64,000 bases of DNA from contig OU452198.1 of assembly GCA_911728435.2 (NCBI GenBank), positions 3,100,001 to 3,164,000 of the forward strand, written 5' to 3'. The notes under the pieces are model-generated. The model did not search any database and had not been told where the DNA came from. It worked only from the letters and a program-made list of their open reading frames with translations. Source of the stretch: Apoderus coryli (Eukaryota; Arthropoda; Insecta; Coleoptera; Attelabidae). Positions 43,829-54,162 of the stretch are shown here, one piece after another. Position 1 is the stretch's first letter; each line of letters begins with the position of its first letter. Made by a program: the position numbers and the translations under genes.

Positions 43829-44065
43829 TCAGTTCATCAAAACACATCGTAGCGAATGCTCGCGTTTGAATGCTCGGTTCACGAGTGATCCAATATTCTC
43901 ATCGAAAATGTCGTCAACATCTATCTCCATTTCATCCGCCATTGCCGTCCATGCGTCATTTTTTTTAAATTTGTTAAAATAATCCTTATGATGAGGATCC
44001 CAAAGAATTGCTTTATCTCTATATTTATCAATAAAAATAAGACTTTTCTCACGATCCCGCTGCAT
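43829..44065 (-). CDS. MADF-domain coding fragment
   Basis: The frame reads LIFIDKYRDKAILWDPHHKD followed by YFNKFKKNDAWTAMADEM. This fits the MADF (Myb/SANT-like in ADF1) consensus: a hydrophobic-FI-x2-Y start, LWDPxHxDY, and K-x-x-AW. MADF domains bind DNA in insect transcription factors and also occur in accessory proteins of PIF/Harbinger transposons. It begins with ATG at 44065, directly preceded by a good splice-acceptor-like tract (TTTTATTTTGTCTTAATCAG), so it could be either a first coding exon or an internal exon. The domain's last helix is not clearly seen, which suggests an exon end near 43900. A retrotransposon lies 24 bp beyond. It is the best candidate for host coding sequence here. 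Confidence 0.5.
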   Translation of the reverse strand: MQRDREKSLIFIDKYRDKAILWDPHHKDYFNKFKKNDAWTAMADEMEIDVDDIFDENIGSLVNRAFKREHSLRCVLMN

Positions 44066-44189
44066 TCTGATTAAGACAAAATAAAAAACTCACAAAATGA
44101 ATTTTTATTATGAATTTTATTGCCAAATAATATTGCAAAATGAAACAATGCGACCTTCCCATAACTCGCAACGAATACACTGATTCACT

Positions 44190-44300
44190 TATTGACTAGC
44201 GCAGAACACTACAAAGGGATTCGCGATAAACCCGACAACACGATGGAGCAGCCGCAAGCGCGAGCAGTTCGCGGCGAGCGGCTCGGCTTCCTGTATGTAG
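44190..44300. other. GC-rich island upstream of the MADF fragment
   Basis: A sharply GC-rich stretch (AGCCGCAAGCGCGAGCAG, GCGGCGAGCGGCTCGGC) in an AT-rich window, located 125-235 bp upstream of the minus-strand MADF frame and immediately before a plus-strand RT fragment. It could be a promoter or 5' UTR of the MADF gene, or 5' flank captured by the retroelement. No specific site recognised. Confidence 0.3.
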
Positions 44301-44310
44301 CGCAACCGCT

Positions 44311-45240
44311 AAGTCTGATAATTAACAGAAGTTTCGAGGAAGGCGTTTTCCCTGCTAAAATTACACATTCAAAAATTATACCCATGTTCAAAAACAAAGG
44401 TGACCCAAAAAATCTAAATAATTACAGACCTTTATCGCTACCAAACCAATTCAGTAAAATATTTGAACACATATATAACATAAGACTCACTCGATACCTT
44501 GAAAAATTTAATTTACTTTCAAATGAACAGCATGGTTGTAGAGCAAAAAGATCAACAGAAACAGCACTTAGTCAAGCCCTGGAACACATATAGAGATCAT
44601 TAAACAATAAGGAATTTGTGCTGGGACTATGTTTCGATTTGAGTAGAGCTTTTGACACCGTCAATCGTGAACTACTGATAAGAAGGCTGAATGATGTGGG
44701 TGTAAGGGGAACGGCGGCCGCCTGGATATCTAGCTATCTACAATCACGCACATAAACGGTTGAGGTTGATGGTGTTCGTTCTAGAGTAACATTCACAAAT
44801 AAAGAAATACCACAGGGATCGTGTTTGTCACCCACACTGTTTAACATTTCTGTTAACGAATTACCGAACAAAATCAAGGAATTCGGAACTCCCGTTCTCT
44901 ACGCCGACGACACAAGCGCCATAATAACCGACAAACAGCCTAGAATTGCCATTCTCCAGACTATCGAAGGGTCAGAAAAACCCGAACTATATAGGCATCA
45001 AATGTTTTAACAAAATTCTGAGAATTGGTAGATTGGCGGACATGAAAATAGATAAATTCAAGCTCGAACTGAAAGACTTTTTTATTCGTGAATGTTTTTA
45101 TTCAGTTGACGAATTTTTAAATTATTGATTGCTTGTTTTGTTGTTGTGATACTTGTAATGTGTAACTGTTGTACTGCTTGATTTTTATTGTTATTTTGAC
45201 GAGCCGACAATGTAATGTATTATTGTTAAATTTAAAGCCA
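44311..45240 (+). pseudogene. Jockey-like reverse transcriptase, 5' truncated, internally deleted
   Basis: Motifs in order: INRSFEEGVFPAKITHSKII, NNYRPLSLPNQFSKIFEHI, QHGCRAKRSTETAL, CFDLSRAFDTVNREL, a stop-bearing stretch, IPQGSCLSPTLFNISVNEL and the catalytic YADD in VLYADDTSAII. Then about 700 bp expected in this family is missing, and the sequence resumes with the C-terminal FKLELKDFFIRECFYSVDEF and a stop at about 45126. A 3' UTR follows to about 45240. Two in-frame stops and the deletion rule out function. Confidence 0.88.
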
Positions 45241-46116
45241 TTTTCAATTCAAAAATATCCAAAGGGTGTGTAAAATAGAAATACCATTTATTTATTTGCA
45301 TCACCATATGAGTTGCAGGTAGTTTGTTGCATTTGTTACGAAGTGAATATTCATAATGATAATAATAATAATAATTACTATTCGTCGAATTATATCAAAT
45401 TAGTGCATATCCGCCATTAGTGGATTGCAATCGAAACCAATACCCATTAACGATTTAACTTTTGCATTCAATAGGTTTTGACATAATTATGATTTAGTCC
45501 AGCATAATGTTCTCTCAGGTACATTAAATTATTTTGTATAATATGCATTTCGATTTATTTTTACGAAAATTAATACAAATATTTAGCGAAAGTTAAAATG
45601 TATAACGTAGGACTAAAAACTACGCATGATCAATTATATAAAGAATAAAAGAGTTTATTTATACTACTTACAAAACGTTGAAAGGAAATTTTTAGGAACT
45701 TGGATTGGGAAATGCTGATTGAGAATATGCCTTGTGAGCTTCAATAGTTCAATTTGGATTTGTGGTAGACCAGTAGCGACAGTTTTGTCTGTTCACCACG
45801 CCATTCAGCCTCGTTGGAAAAAAAAGATTTTAATAATGAAAAATGGATCATTATTTGCCCAATTTATTAAAATTTTGCAAAGCTCAATGCGACCATCTGG
45901 ATTATCTTCACCGTTGACTTTCGAATATTGTTTTCCAGTGCTATTTCTTGAGTCGGTTTAGGGGGATTTTCGTCAATGGAAAAACGACGTTTAATTGACT
46001 ATTCTGGGAAATTGAAGGTCATGAGAGCTTTAGAACTTGATGGAGAGTTTTAACTTGAGACATGGATCATGTATCGCAAGACATGGCTGTGTATCAGACA
46101 ACTGTGATTGTTTTGT
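45241..46116. other. No gene recognised
   Basis: AT-rich. A stretch at 45700-46100 has moderate GC and the frames RICLVSFNSSIWICGRP and MEKRRLIDYSGKLKVMRALE, possibly an old transposase, but no catalytic motif supports this. Confidence 0.35.
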
Positions 46117-46423
46117 ATTAAAAAACTTTATAAAACTCACTACTTCAGAATGAAAATTAAATAAACTTGATCTTTATACTGATATAATTTAAAACAAAAA
46201 AAAATAGAAAAATAATATTTAAACTGTGAAAAAACAAATTAAAATATTTAATTAACTTTATACAATTGGTACCTCTAGATCACACCAAAGCCAAAACGAA
46301 TCTAACTGGGAAAGTTTGATTCTATTTCCAAATCGCTTCATAAGAAAGAGAGGCATTTCAAATACACCCCTATAAAATGCAACTACAGGGTGAGTAGTTT
46401 TAGTTTAGAAATAAAATATATTT
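46117..46423 (-). repeat. Dispersed repeat copy lacking the R1-like insertion
   Basis: In reverse complement it matches 3470-3577 plus 4540-4800, so it serves as the uninserted relative of that locus. It differs from the other copy by about 38 bases absent around the equivalent of the insertion site and by scattered substitutions. No coding motif. Confidence 0.75.
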
Positions 46424-47675
46424 TTAGTTCGTCTGTAAGAATGAGTTATTACTAATTATATTTCAACTTAATGTCGATATTCCTTCCACTGTAGACTCGA
46501 AACACATTCCACTCTCATGCAGTAAAACTACAATAAGAGTAAAATATGATCTCGAATCCCCACTGAAAGGCTTTTACTTAGCAATAAAAAAGAACCGCCC
46601 AAGAATCAGCCCAATTCTGATTCAAATATTGGGAGGCAAAAAAAGCTTTGGAGCTAATATCGCACCTTGCTGAATCTTACAACTAATTTGTTAATTTAAA
46701 CAATTTAAAGGTGGCTTGAGAGTATTAAGAATGATCGCCCTGTAACTAAAACATCTGGTTATCCTCTCCAATATATGCATTTATATTTTCCAAAAACCCA
46801 TAAAACAAACATAATATTTTCGACTAAAATGGCCCTTTTCTAGATAGGTACCAATTCTTTTATCACATTGGAAAAGGCACCAGAGATAATAAGTTTATTA
46901 TTTACAGATTTTGTATAATCTTCGTAAAAGATTAGAACTTAAAACTTTTAGAAACATTTGGTAACAATCTATTTAAAATAATATTTACAAAATATTAGAT
47001 TTCCCAAATACGTTAAGTACTTTTAATATCCCTATAAAAACTAAGAGAAAATATCATAAACTACCCAAATATATATACAGGGTAAGACAAAATGTATATT
47101 CTATTGCCAGTGTGTCTTTGTTTCGTTACATTTATTTACAATTACAATTAGAAGTATATTATGGCAATACCCCCCGTACTGAATCAGTAGGTATCCTGAA
47201 TCTAACTAGGTAATATAAAAACTTTTTTCATATTACGAAATACTTTCACGATTGGAAAAATGAAATCCGACGCTTTTGTACAACATGGAAAAAAGGATCA
47301 GTCAAATTCCTGGATAGCCTGGAACCGAATCGGGAAATTTAATATTGTATATATGTATGTGTAGAGAGCGTATGGAGAGATGAACAAGTGTTGGGAATGT
47401 TGAGCAAAAAAAAAATAATAGAAGTTTTAGTAAAACTAGACATATAGGAGATAGAGAGAGGGAGTTGGCTTGAGCAGATTGAGGAAATTGAAAATATGAA
47501 GTTTTGGTCCGTAGGTAGAATAATAGTAATAAAAAGAGCAGACCATCCATCTAAAAGTTATGTTAACAATGAACTGTTGGATGAGTGGATTCATTCAGGC
47601 TCTGGTAGAATGCATCTTAGTTGAAAACTAAAGTTGACAAAGAATGGCGCTCACTGAGGATTGCGACTGGTATTG
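46424..47675. other. No gene recognised
   Basis: AT-rich interval with no coding motif. Confidence 0.45.
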
Positions 47676-49785
47676 TTTATTTATTTCTGTGTTAATACAT
47701 AAATGCTTACACTGGTCATAAAAAAATAAAATTTACAAGTACACACAAAACATATAAATATAAATAAAAAAGTTTAGATCAGGTTTCTATCTGAGAAGTC
47801 AAATTCAAAATATTCTTCCATAGAATAAAATGACTCCCTGACAAAAAGTGATTTTATTTTCTCGAGAAACAATTTGGGCGGAAGCTCTCTCACATGTCGA
47901 GGCAAAGCATTAAATAAGTTAGGTGCGTGGTGGTTAAGAGAAAATCTTGCTTTATCTACTCGATGTCTGTCTAGTACGAAGTTCTCATTATTCCTAGTGG
48001 AATACTGATGAACAGCCGAATGTGGCATGTACCTACTGGAATGTAGTTTAACATATTTCAGACATTCAAGCATATATATGCAGGGCTGGGTCAAAACTCC
48101 AAGCAGATGAAACGAACTCCTACAGTCAGCCCGATACGACAAGCCAGCAACAACTCTCAAAGCTCGCCGTTGGAGCGCAAAAATACGAGATGAGACAGGT
48201 GCGTGTCCCCAGGCAAGCACTGCATAAGAACATGAAATGTCATCAACAAAACAGATCTTGACAATTTGACGATAACTTACCAGAAACATAGTCGACATGA
48301 GCATGCCATGTCAGTCTCTGGTCAAGAACCTCACCGAATGATTATCACCGAAATCAAAACCATTTCTCAACGAAAACACAATTCGTTTAGTTTTTGATTG
48401 ATTCAGACTAAGACCATTCGCAGTGAACCAGTCTGACGCCCTTTCCCGTGGCCCATCAAGAGCGTGGAGTAGGTTTACATCCACATCCGCTCTTACCACA
48501 GTGGTATCATCGGCATAAAGTAGGAAGTCAACGTTGGGTTCACACACTGGTAAATCATTGACGAATATTATGAATAGAAGTGGTCCCAGCACAGATCCCT
48601 GTGGAACGCCGAACACATTACCTAACAAGGTTGATCGCTTGCGAGCATACTCAACAAACTGCTTTCGATCCGTAAGATACGATTTTATCCGAACCAGAAA
48701 CGGTCCAGACAGATTATAATATTTTAATTTAGCTATAAGTATTTCTGGATCAACGCAGTCGAAAGCTCTCGATAGCTCCAGCATTAGCGCCGCACAATTT
48801 TTGCCACTATTGACATCCGTAACCACTGAAATCAGTTTGTTGATCGCCACGGCTGTAGACAATCCATTTCTAAAACCGAATTGCTGCCCATTTAACAAAT
48901 GATCGCAAAGCCTTACTTTAAGGGCCTTCTCAAAAACCTTGCCCAACAGGGGTACAATGGAAATTGGGCGATAACTTCCCACATCATTAATATCACCCTT
49001 TTTGAAAATTGCTGTCACACGGGAGACCTTAAACGCTGCAGGAAAGATCCCTTCCTTAAGGCAGCAATTAAATAACTTTGTTAGAGGATATACTATGATG
49101 TTACAAATACATTTAAGCATTTTGGTAATAATCTTTACTATTGGAGTTTTTCAAGTTGCTAATAATATCTCTAACCTCTATATATCAAAACTCGTCACAG
49201 CTAAAACGCGGGTAATCATCGCGAACAAAATCGCGTATGTACCGGTCAAAAGAGGTGACCGAGGCAGGCAGATTATGTACCAGCCTCAGGGCTACATTAA
49301 CAAAGAAGTCATTAAATTCACCCGGGGTTATTGCGGATCTAGCTGACTCCGACCCGTGACCACCCCGCAGATTACTGATCAGTTGCCACGAAGCTCTAGA
49401 AGGATTACTAGATCTTTTTATATGTCGATCATGGGCAGCTATCCTGGCATTCTTTATGTTTAGACGGCATACATCCCTAAACTCAGTAATAGTTCTCTTC
49501 AGTGGCGAAGATTGTGTGCTCTTGTACGCCTCATGCATTAAAGCCAATGTATCTCTTTGCTCTCGCAAGCCATTATCAAAGCATGAGATATTAAAAGCTG
49601 TATTTCGGACCTTGATGGATTTTTCTGGAAATGATTTGATAATACAATTATAGATCCTACTCATAAATATATTAGCCTTTCGCTGAACATCAACCAAGCT
49701 ACTCAGGAAGTCCCAGTTTAAGTCACTGACCATATTGTACAAACTGTTTAACCCTATTGGATTGGAATAAGCCCTAATTCAAATC
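47676..49785 (-). mobile_element. Jockey-like non-LTR retrotransposon, 5' truncated
   Basis: A 2.1-kb copy on the minus strand containing the region between endonuclease and RT, a full RT domain, the C-terminal region and a short 3' UTR ending in a TAAA-repeat tail at about 47676. GC content is higher than average for the window. Three frames are needed to read it, so two or more indels separate it from function. The endonuclease and ORF1 are absent. Confidence 0.85.
47774..49742 (-). pseudogene. Jockey-like reverse transcriptase, three frame segments
   Basis: Segment 1 (49742-49185): the linker upstream of RT, with NARIAAHDRHIKRSSNPSRA and TPGEFNDFFVNVA. Segment 2 (49120-48311): CLKEGIFPAAFKVSRVTAIF, SYRPISIVPLLGKVFEKAL, QQFGFRNGLST, LELSRAFDCVDPEIL (first catalytic D region), FGVPQGSVLGPLLFIIFVND and the intact YADD in LLYADDTTVV. 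Segment 3 (48304-47774): YAVLAWGHAPVSSRIFALQR, HQYSTRNNENFVL and the C-terminal FVRESFYSMEEYFEF. Overall about 620 codons. The catalytic residues survive but the frame is broken near 48310 and 49150. Confidence 0.9.
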
Positions 49786-50859
49786 AACATTGGGGATGGA
49801 AATTTGTCGTGGAGATAGTTTTACTTCTTGGCCAAGTACGGAAAATCTGTTCAAACCATTACGGAAGTTTTGCAGCATTCCATTACAATCATCGGCATCA
49901 GTCAATCGCTGCCTTTATAGTTACATTGTGTCTGAAGCAGAAAAGAAACAGAGGCAAAAGTATATTAATCATAAAACAATAAGAAACTTTCACCGTGTTT
50001 TGACTAGTAGCAGGCTAAAAATATAGTGACCCTGGTACATTATAGTTAATGCGACAACCTGTAGCAATATTTTTTCATTATCTAATACCTACTTTCAATT
50101 TAGAAATGAAGGTTGCTAAAAATAAAATAACAAAAATGAGAAAAACCTATATTGCTATTGAAATAGTTGCTGATGTTTTGGCTTGATGAAAAATTTTTAA
50201 TTTAGCGACCTAGCTATCCAGCTAGAAACTGTGGTATGACGTTACTGGTGTCTTTTGCAGGTTTTTAATTTAAAGAAAATAGCTCGGTTCTATATACTAC
50301 ATACATACATACACATTTAGTGATAATATCTAGCTGTATAGCTGAATGTGTGGAAGCTTAAACACTAAACATTTCATTTTATCTTTGTTAAGAATTAAAT
50401 TAAATATTTTTATTTATAATTAAATTCAAAACGTTGCGAATTGAGACTGTTTTAAACTATTGTACAATTTAAACACCTTTTAAATGGTGTTTTCAAAATT
50501 AAACTAACTTTAGCCGTTTTCGAGAATTTTTTCGGAAAAAAGATTTTTTGCGATTTTCGTTTTTATATATTTACAAATATAAAAAAATTAAAAGCACCTT
50601 CTCATTGTTCCTTTTTGAGGACAATAAAACAGCGTTTATAAGTTTGCACTAAGACGTTTCGTTTTTTTAAAACCAACATCAACTTGGTTTTTTTAAATAC
50701 GTCCCTGGATTTTTTATTTTTAAATTTAAAGCCATTTACAATTCAAAAATAAATGGTATATCACACGTAATCATTTAAACAAGTTTTCAGTGTTTTTAGC
50801 TGTTATTTAATATTATTCAAGAAAAATCGCCATAGTTTAGCACTTATACAGGATGAGTC
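49786..50859. other. No gene recognised
   Basis: AT-rich interval without recognised features. Confidence 0.45.
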
Positions 50860-50864
50860 ACGAG

Positions 50865-50912
50865 GATCACCACTGATGATGAGATTGTATATGTCGAAAC
50901 ATGTATGGGAGA
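50865..50912 (+). ncRNA. Hammerhead ribozyme, complete core
   Basis: CCA, CTGATGA (50873-50879), stem II GAGAT-TGTAT-ATGTC with one mismatch, GAAAC (50896-50900), AT, the cleavage triplet GTA (50903-50905), and TGG pairing back with CCA. Same architecture as 32740-32790. Cleavage would fall after 50905. Confidence 0.72.
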
Positions 50913-51300
50913 AAACGTATGCCACAAAATTCGTGGTACACAATTTTCAGTTTTATCTGTTTCGTCTTCAATTCGACTCTTCAGTTGCAGAAAGTACTGC
51001 AAGACAGAAATTGTTTTGTAAATTTTCAAAGGTATTTAGATCAGAGGAAAAGGTCGCGAGACCATCCAAATTTCGTAAAGAACGAGATCCCCAACAAGGA
51101 AAAGCCGTAAGGCATCCAAATTCGTTGGTCGTTCAAATTCTACGATTTGATCTATTGTCCAATGCTTTTATGCAAAGAAAAGAAAACCAGCTTTTGCTTC
51201 GTGAAACTCGGCTTTTGTCAAATTCGACTTTTGCTTTGAGAAACACAGCTTTTGCGTTCGGTAAACTAACATTACATAGCTCTAGGACTTCTTTGTCCTA

Positions 51301-51345
51301 CTGATGAGATCAAGAAAGATCGAAAGCAGATACTGAAACTCCCTC
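51301..51345 (+). ncRNA. Hammerhead-like core, incomplete
   Basis: CTGATGA (51301-51307), stem II GATC-AAGAAA-GATC and GAAA (51322-51325) are present, followed by a small hairpin CAG-ATA-CTG. No NUH cleavage triplet follows in the right place, so it is probably a degraded copy. Confidence 0.4.
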
Positions 51346-51600
51346 ACCTTTCAACGAAAGTGTTTCGGATTACTCCGATTCGTTTTCAAAGTTGATGAAT
51401 CATAACCCAGTTCGCTGGGCAAGAGAAAACGTATGCCACAAAATTCGTGGTACACAATTTTCAGTTTTATCTGTTTCGTCTTCAATTCGACTCTTCAGTT
51501 GCAGAAAGTACTGCAAGACAGAACTTGTTTTGTAAATTATTATTATTATTATAAAATTCGTATTGTGGAGAATACGACTTTTAATTCATATCGTAAATGG

Positions 51601-52845
51601 TGAAATAGGAAGAGTCAAAATAAACCTCCATCACAATGATGTAACAAACAGATTCCATACCACTATTTCCTCTACAACATAACTCTTAATTAATTTTTCA
51701 TATACCTCTTTGTTTTTAACGAAAAACATTATTAATTTTGTGTGTGTTCATTGAAACCACACCCTATCCGCAGGCATCATCATATATAATATTTTATATT
51801 TTCTCCCTTAAATTTTGTATTTATTCAAATAAAAAATTCGCAATTAAAAGAACGATACCCCGTTCGTCATATTTAATTATGGGGGCTCTGGATTTCAGCG
51901 GAAACATTTAAAATCGTAATTTATTATGGCAAGTTTTTCGGTCTGTGGCAGGCAGACGTGCACCAGGGAAAAACGAATATTAAACCATCGTACATTGCAA
52001 CGTCAGTATCGTATACGGTGTGGTCACAAGGATATATTGTAGTGGTTTGTGATTTTTTTAAAATACTTTTACAAACGACACTTTTACATTTGTTAATGCG
52101 AATTTGTTACTATATTTGCCAAATTTAATAAACACATATTATACAGGTTTTTGTAGCACGACTACAACAACTTATCGAATATAATTTTTTAGGATGAAAA
52201 TTATAGGTATAGTTCATCCAAAGTTAATTTGAAATATACCGGGTCGGGCAGTACATTCGCCTCGGTCTCTCATAGCCTAACAAAATTGAAATTGCAAATT
52301 TTGTTTACGTGGGTGTCTGTAGGTCTACCAGGAGCATTTACCAAAAATGTTTTTAAATATACCGGATGTCCCAGAAAAGTGTGCCATATCAAAGTTATAG
52401 TTTTTTAAATGAAATACCCAGTATTTTTTGGATTTTGTGAAGACTTTGGATAAAATAATAATAATAATATATTTATTTCAATAGTTTTTCAAGAGGTTTT
52501 TCATAGATTAATAAAATGAAAGAAGATCTATCAAATTTGATAATAATTTGCAATAAAAGCTCAAGTGGATGAAACTTTTTGCAGTCACTGTATCAGACAC
52601 GCGGCCAGTAATACGTCAAATGTCAAACACTATACCTCATAGTGTTGGACATTTAACGTATGACGTTGAAATATGGTTACCGGCAAATCGGAGCTTAGCA
52701 ATTTTCCATGTTATTTTCCATAAGAAATGGGCCAGAACTGAAAGGGTGTCAAAGTGTCAGGATTGATTTTTAATTTATAATTAACTAATTTTAATTTATA
52801 ATTAACTAATTAATGTGTGTTTCCTATTTCTTTGCATTTAAATTA
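51601..52845. other. No gene recognised; possible retroelement tail
   Basis: AATAATAATAATAATATATTTATTTC at about 52457 looks like the tail of a minus-strand non-LTR copy with only 3' UTR left, judging by comparison with the tails at 1966 and 54163. Otherwise AT-rich with no gene. Confidence 0.4.
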
Positions 52846-52912
52846 TTGCCAGAGCTGGGATTCGAGCCTAGAACCATCGGCATGCAAAGCGCACGCTATC
52901 TCAATGACGCCA
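52846..52912 (-). repeat. tRNA-like sequence, second copy
   Basis: In reverse complement this matches the tRNA-like segment at 29037-29107: GGCGTCATTGAGATAGCG, TTTGCATGCC in the anticodon region, and CTCGAATCCCAGCTCTGGCA. The B box is GGCTCGAATCC, with one change, and the anticodon arm is less well paired. It is more decayed than the first copy. Either a SINE head or a repeated tRNA pseudogene. Confidence 0.6.
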
Positions 52913-53096
52913 AACTCCCTTTATGAAATTACTGTATTATCTTCTATAAGAGTTCCAACTACCTAACTGGTGAACTTATGGACCGGGTAGGATCCGGTTA
53001 TCAAACGCGTTAGAACGGGCACAGAACGGTGTTGATCATTCTAGTGGGCGTTAACAGATTTCGCAGTGCTTTTTTCTGCCTGAAGACAGTCTTCTG

Positions 53097-53245
53097 CGGA
53101 CTACCACGAAGACAAGACCGCAAATTTGTTTCAAAAATGGTTTGCTGAACAGCTAGTACCTAATATTCCCCCAAGTTCAGTTATCGTAATGGATAATGCG
53201 TCTTATCATACGCGAATGTTAAATAAAATACCTAATAATAATAAA
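53097..53245 (+). pseudogene. DDE transposase fragment (Tc1/mariner superfamily)
   Basis: About 48 codons read NLFQKWFAEQLVPNIPPSSV then IVMDNASYHTRMLNKIP. The IVMDNASYH motif holds a catalytic aspartate of DDE_3-type transposases (IS630/Tc1/mariner superfamily), from a lineage different from the other mariners here. The homology ends in an AATAATAATAA run at about 53230. The rest of the gene is missing. Confidence 0.7.
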
Positions 53246-53339
53246 AAAGGAGGATATATTAAAGTTTATCATACAATTTTAAAAAAGAATACGTTATACA
53301 CCATATCTGCGAAACACGCGACCATAGGAAGGTAGGTAT

Positions 53340-54162
53340 TGTTATAAAAAGTTAAAATGGTGCGCCTATGGACAGCGGAGGTCGACATTGACTTTACAAA
53401 GGAACATGGAGTTGTGGCTCTTTATAGCATTATATACTAAGATTGGAAAGAGTTTAATTGGAGCTTGGTATCATGGTTTTTACCACACCTAAGTATGATT
53501 ATTTTTTGATTTGCCAAAAGATCTTGGTGTAAAAAAGACTGCGATGAACAAATACTATGTACAGAATGGATATTTTTCTATTCGTCACAATATGGTCCTG
53601 CTTGACATGCAATTTTCGGCCCATCCTGTATATGGTGCGCCTAAAATTACTTAGGTATATTACACAACCACCGTTTAACTAAAAACTCAATTTGTCATGT
53701 GTATATTCATTATAATGTAGCCTAGGTCTAACTATTATTGTTTTCCTATGGCATTTGTGTTATTCAATGCAATAATTCAATTAGGTCTCTTCAGCACTCA
53801 TACACACACACATACATTTGCAAACACAACAACAATGGAATTGGTAGCCGCAAATTCAATTAACTACTTATATTACGCCGAAACCCGATAATTGTTTACA
53901 TCTACCTATACCGACTATAGTCTACATCAGTTGTGTGTATGTGTGCCTATACCTATATGCACGGCCATTTTCAGAAAATTGGGATAATTACTTTTGTAAT
54001 AATAATCATTATTATTACAAGAGTACATAAAGTGCAATAATGGGTAATAGTTTTGTGTCGGTACCCCGTATAGTCTAGGTACAGGCACTGGCGTAACTAC
54101 TGTCGATTTATATGATGTGTTTCCGAGGTGTTTCCCTCGCAAATGGTGCTTTATACCGGGTA
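53340..54162. other. No gene recognised
   Basis: Contains CACACA/ACACAC-rich stretches near 53800-53820 and repeated CCTATACC motifs near 53900-53960; no coding motif. Confidence 0.4.

Larger units (their letters stand above)
50860..51600 (+). mobile_element. Penelope-like hammerhead unit with direct repeats
   Basis: A hammerhead ribozyme (50865-50912) runs into a 116-bp sequence (50909-51024) that is repeated directly at 51423-51538 with a single mismatch. The second copy leads into a TTA run and TTGTGGAGAATACGACTTTT, resembling the terminal TTTTGTGGAGTCAGACGTTT of the copy at 32515-32849. Direct terminal repeats with a hammerhead are characteristic of Penelope-like elements, though the 400 bases between the repeats encode no reverse transcriptase. 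A second hammerhead-like core lies at 51301. Confidence 0.6.
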
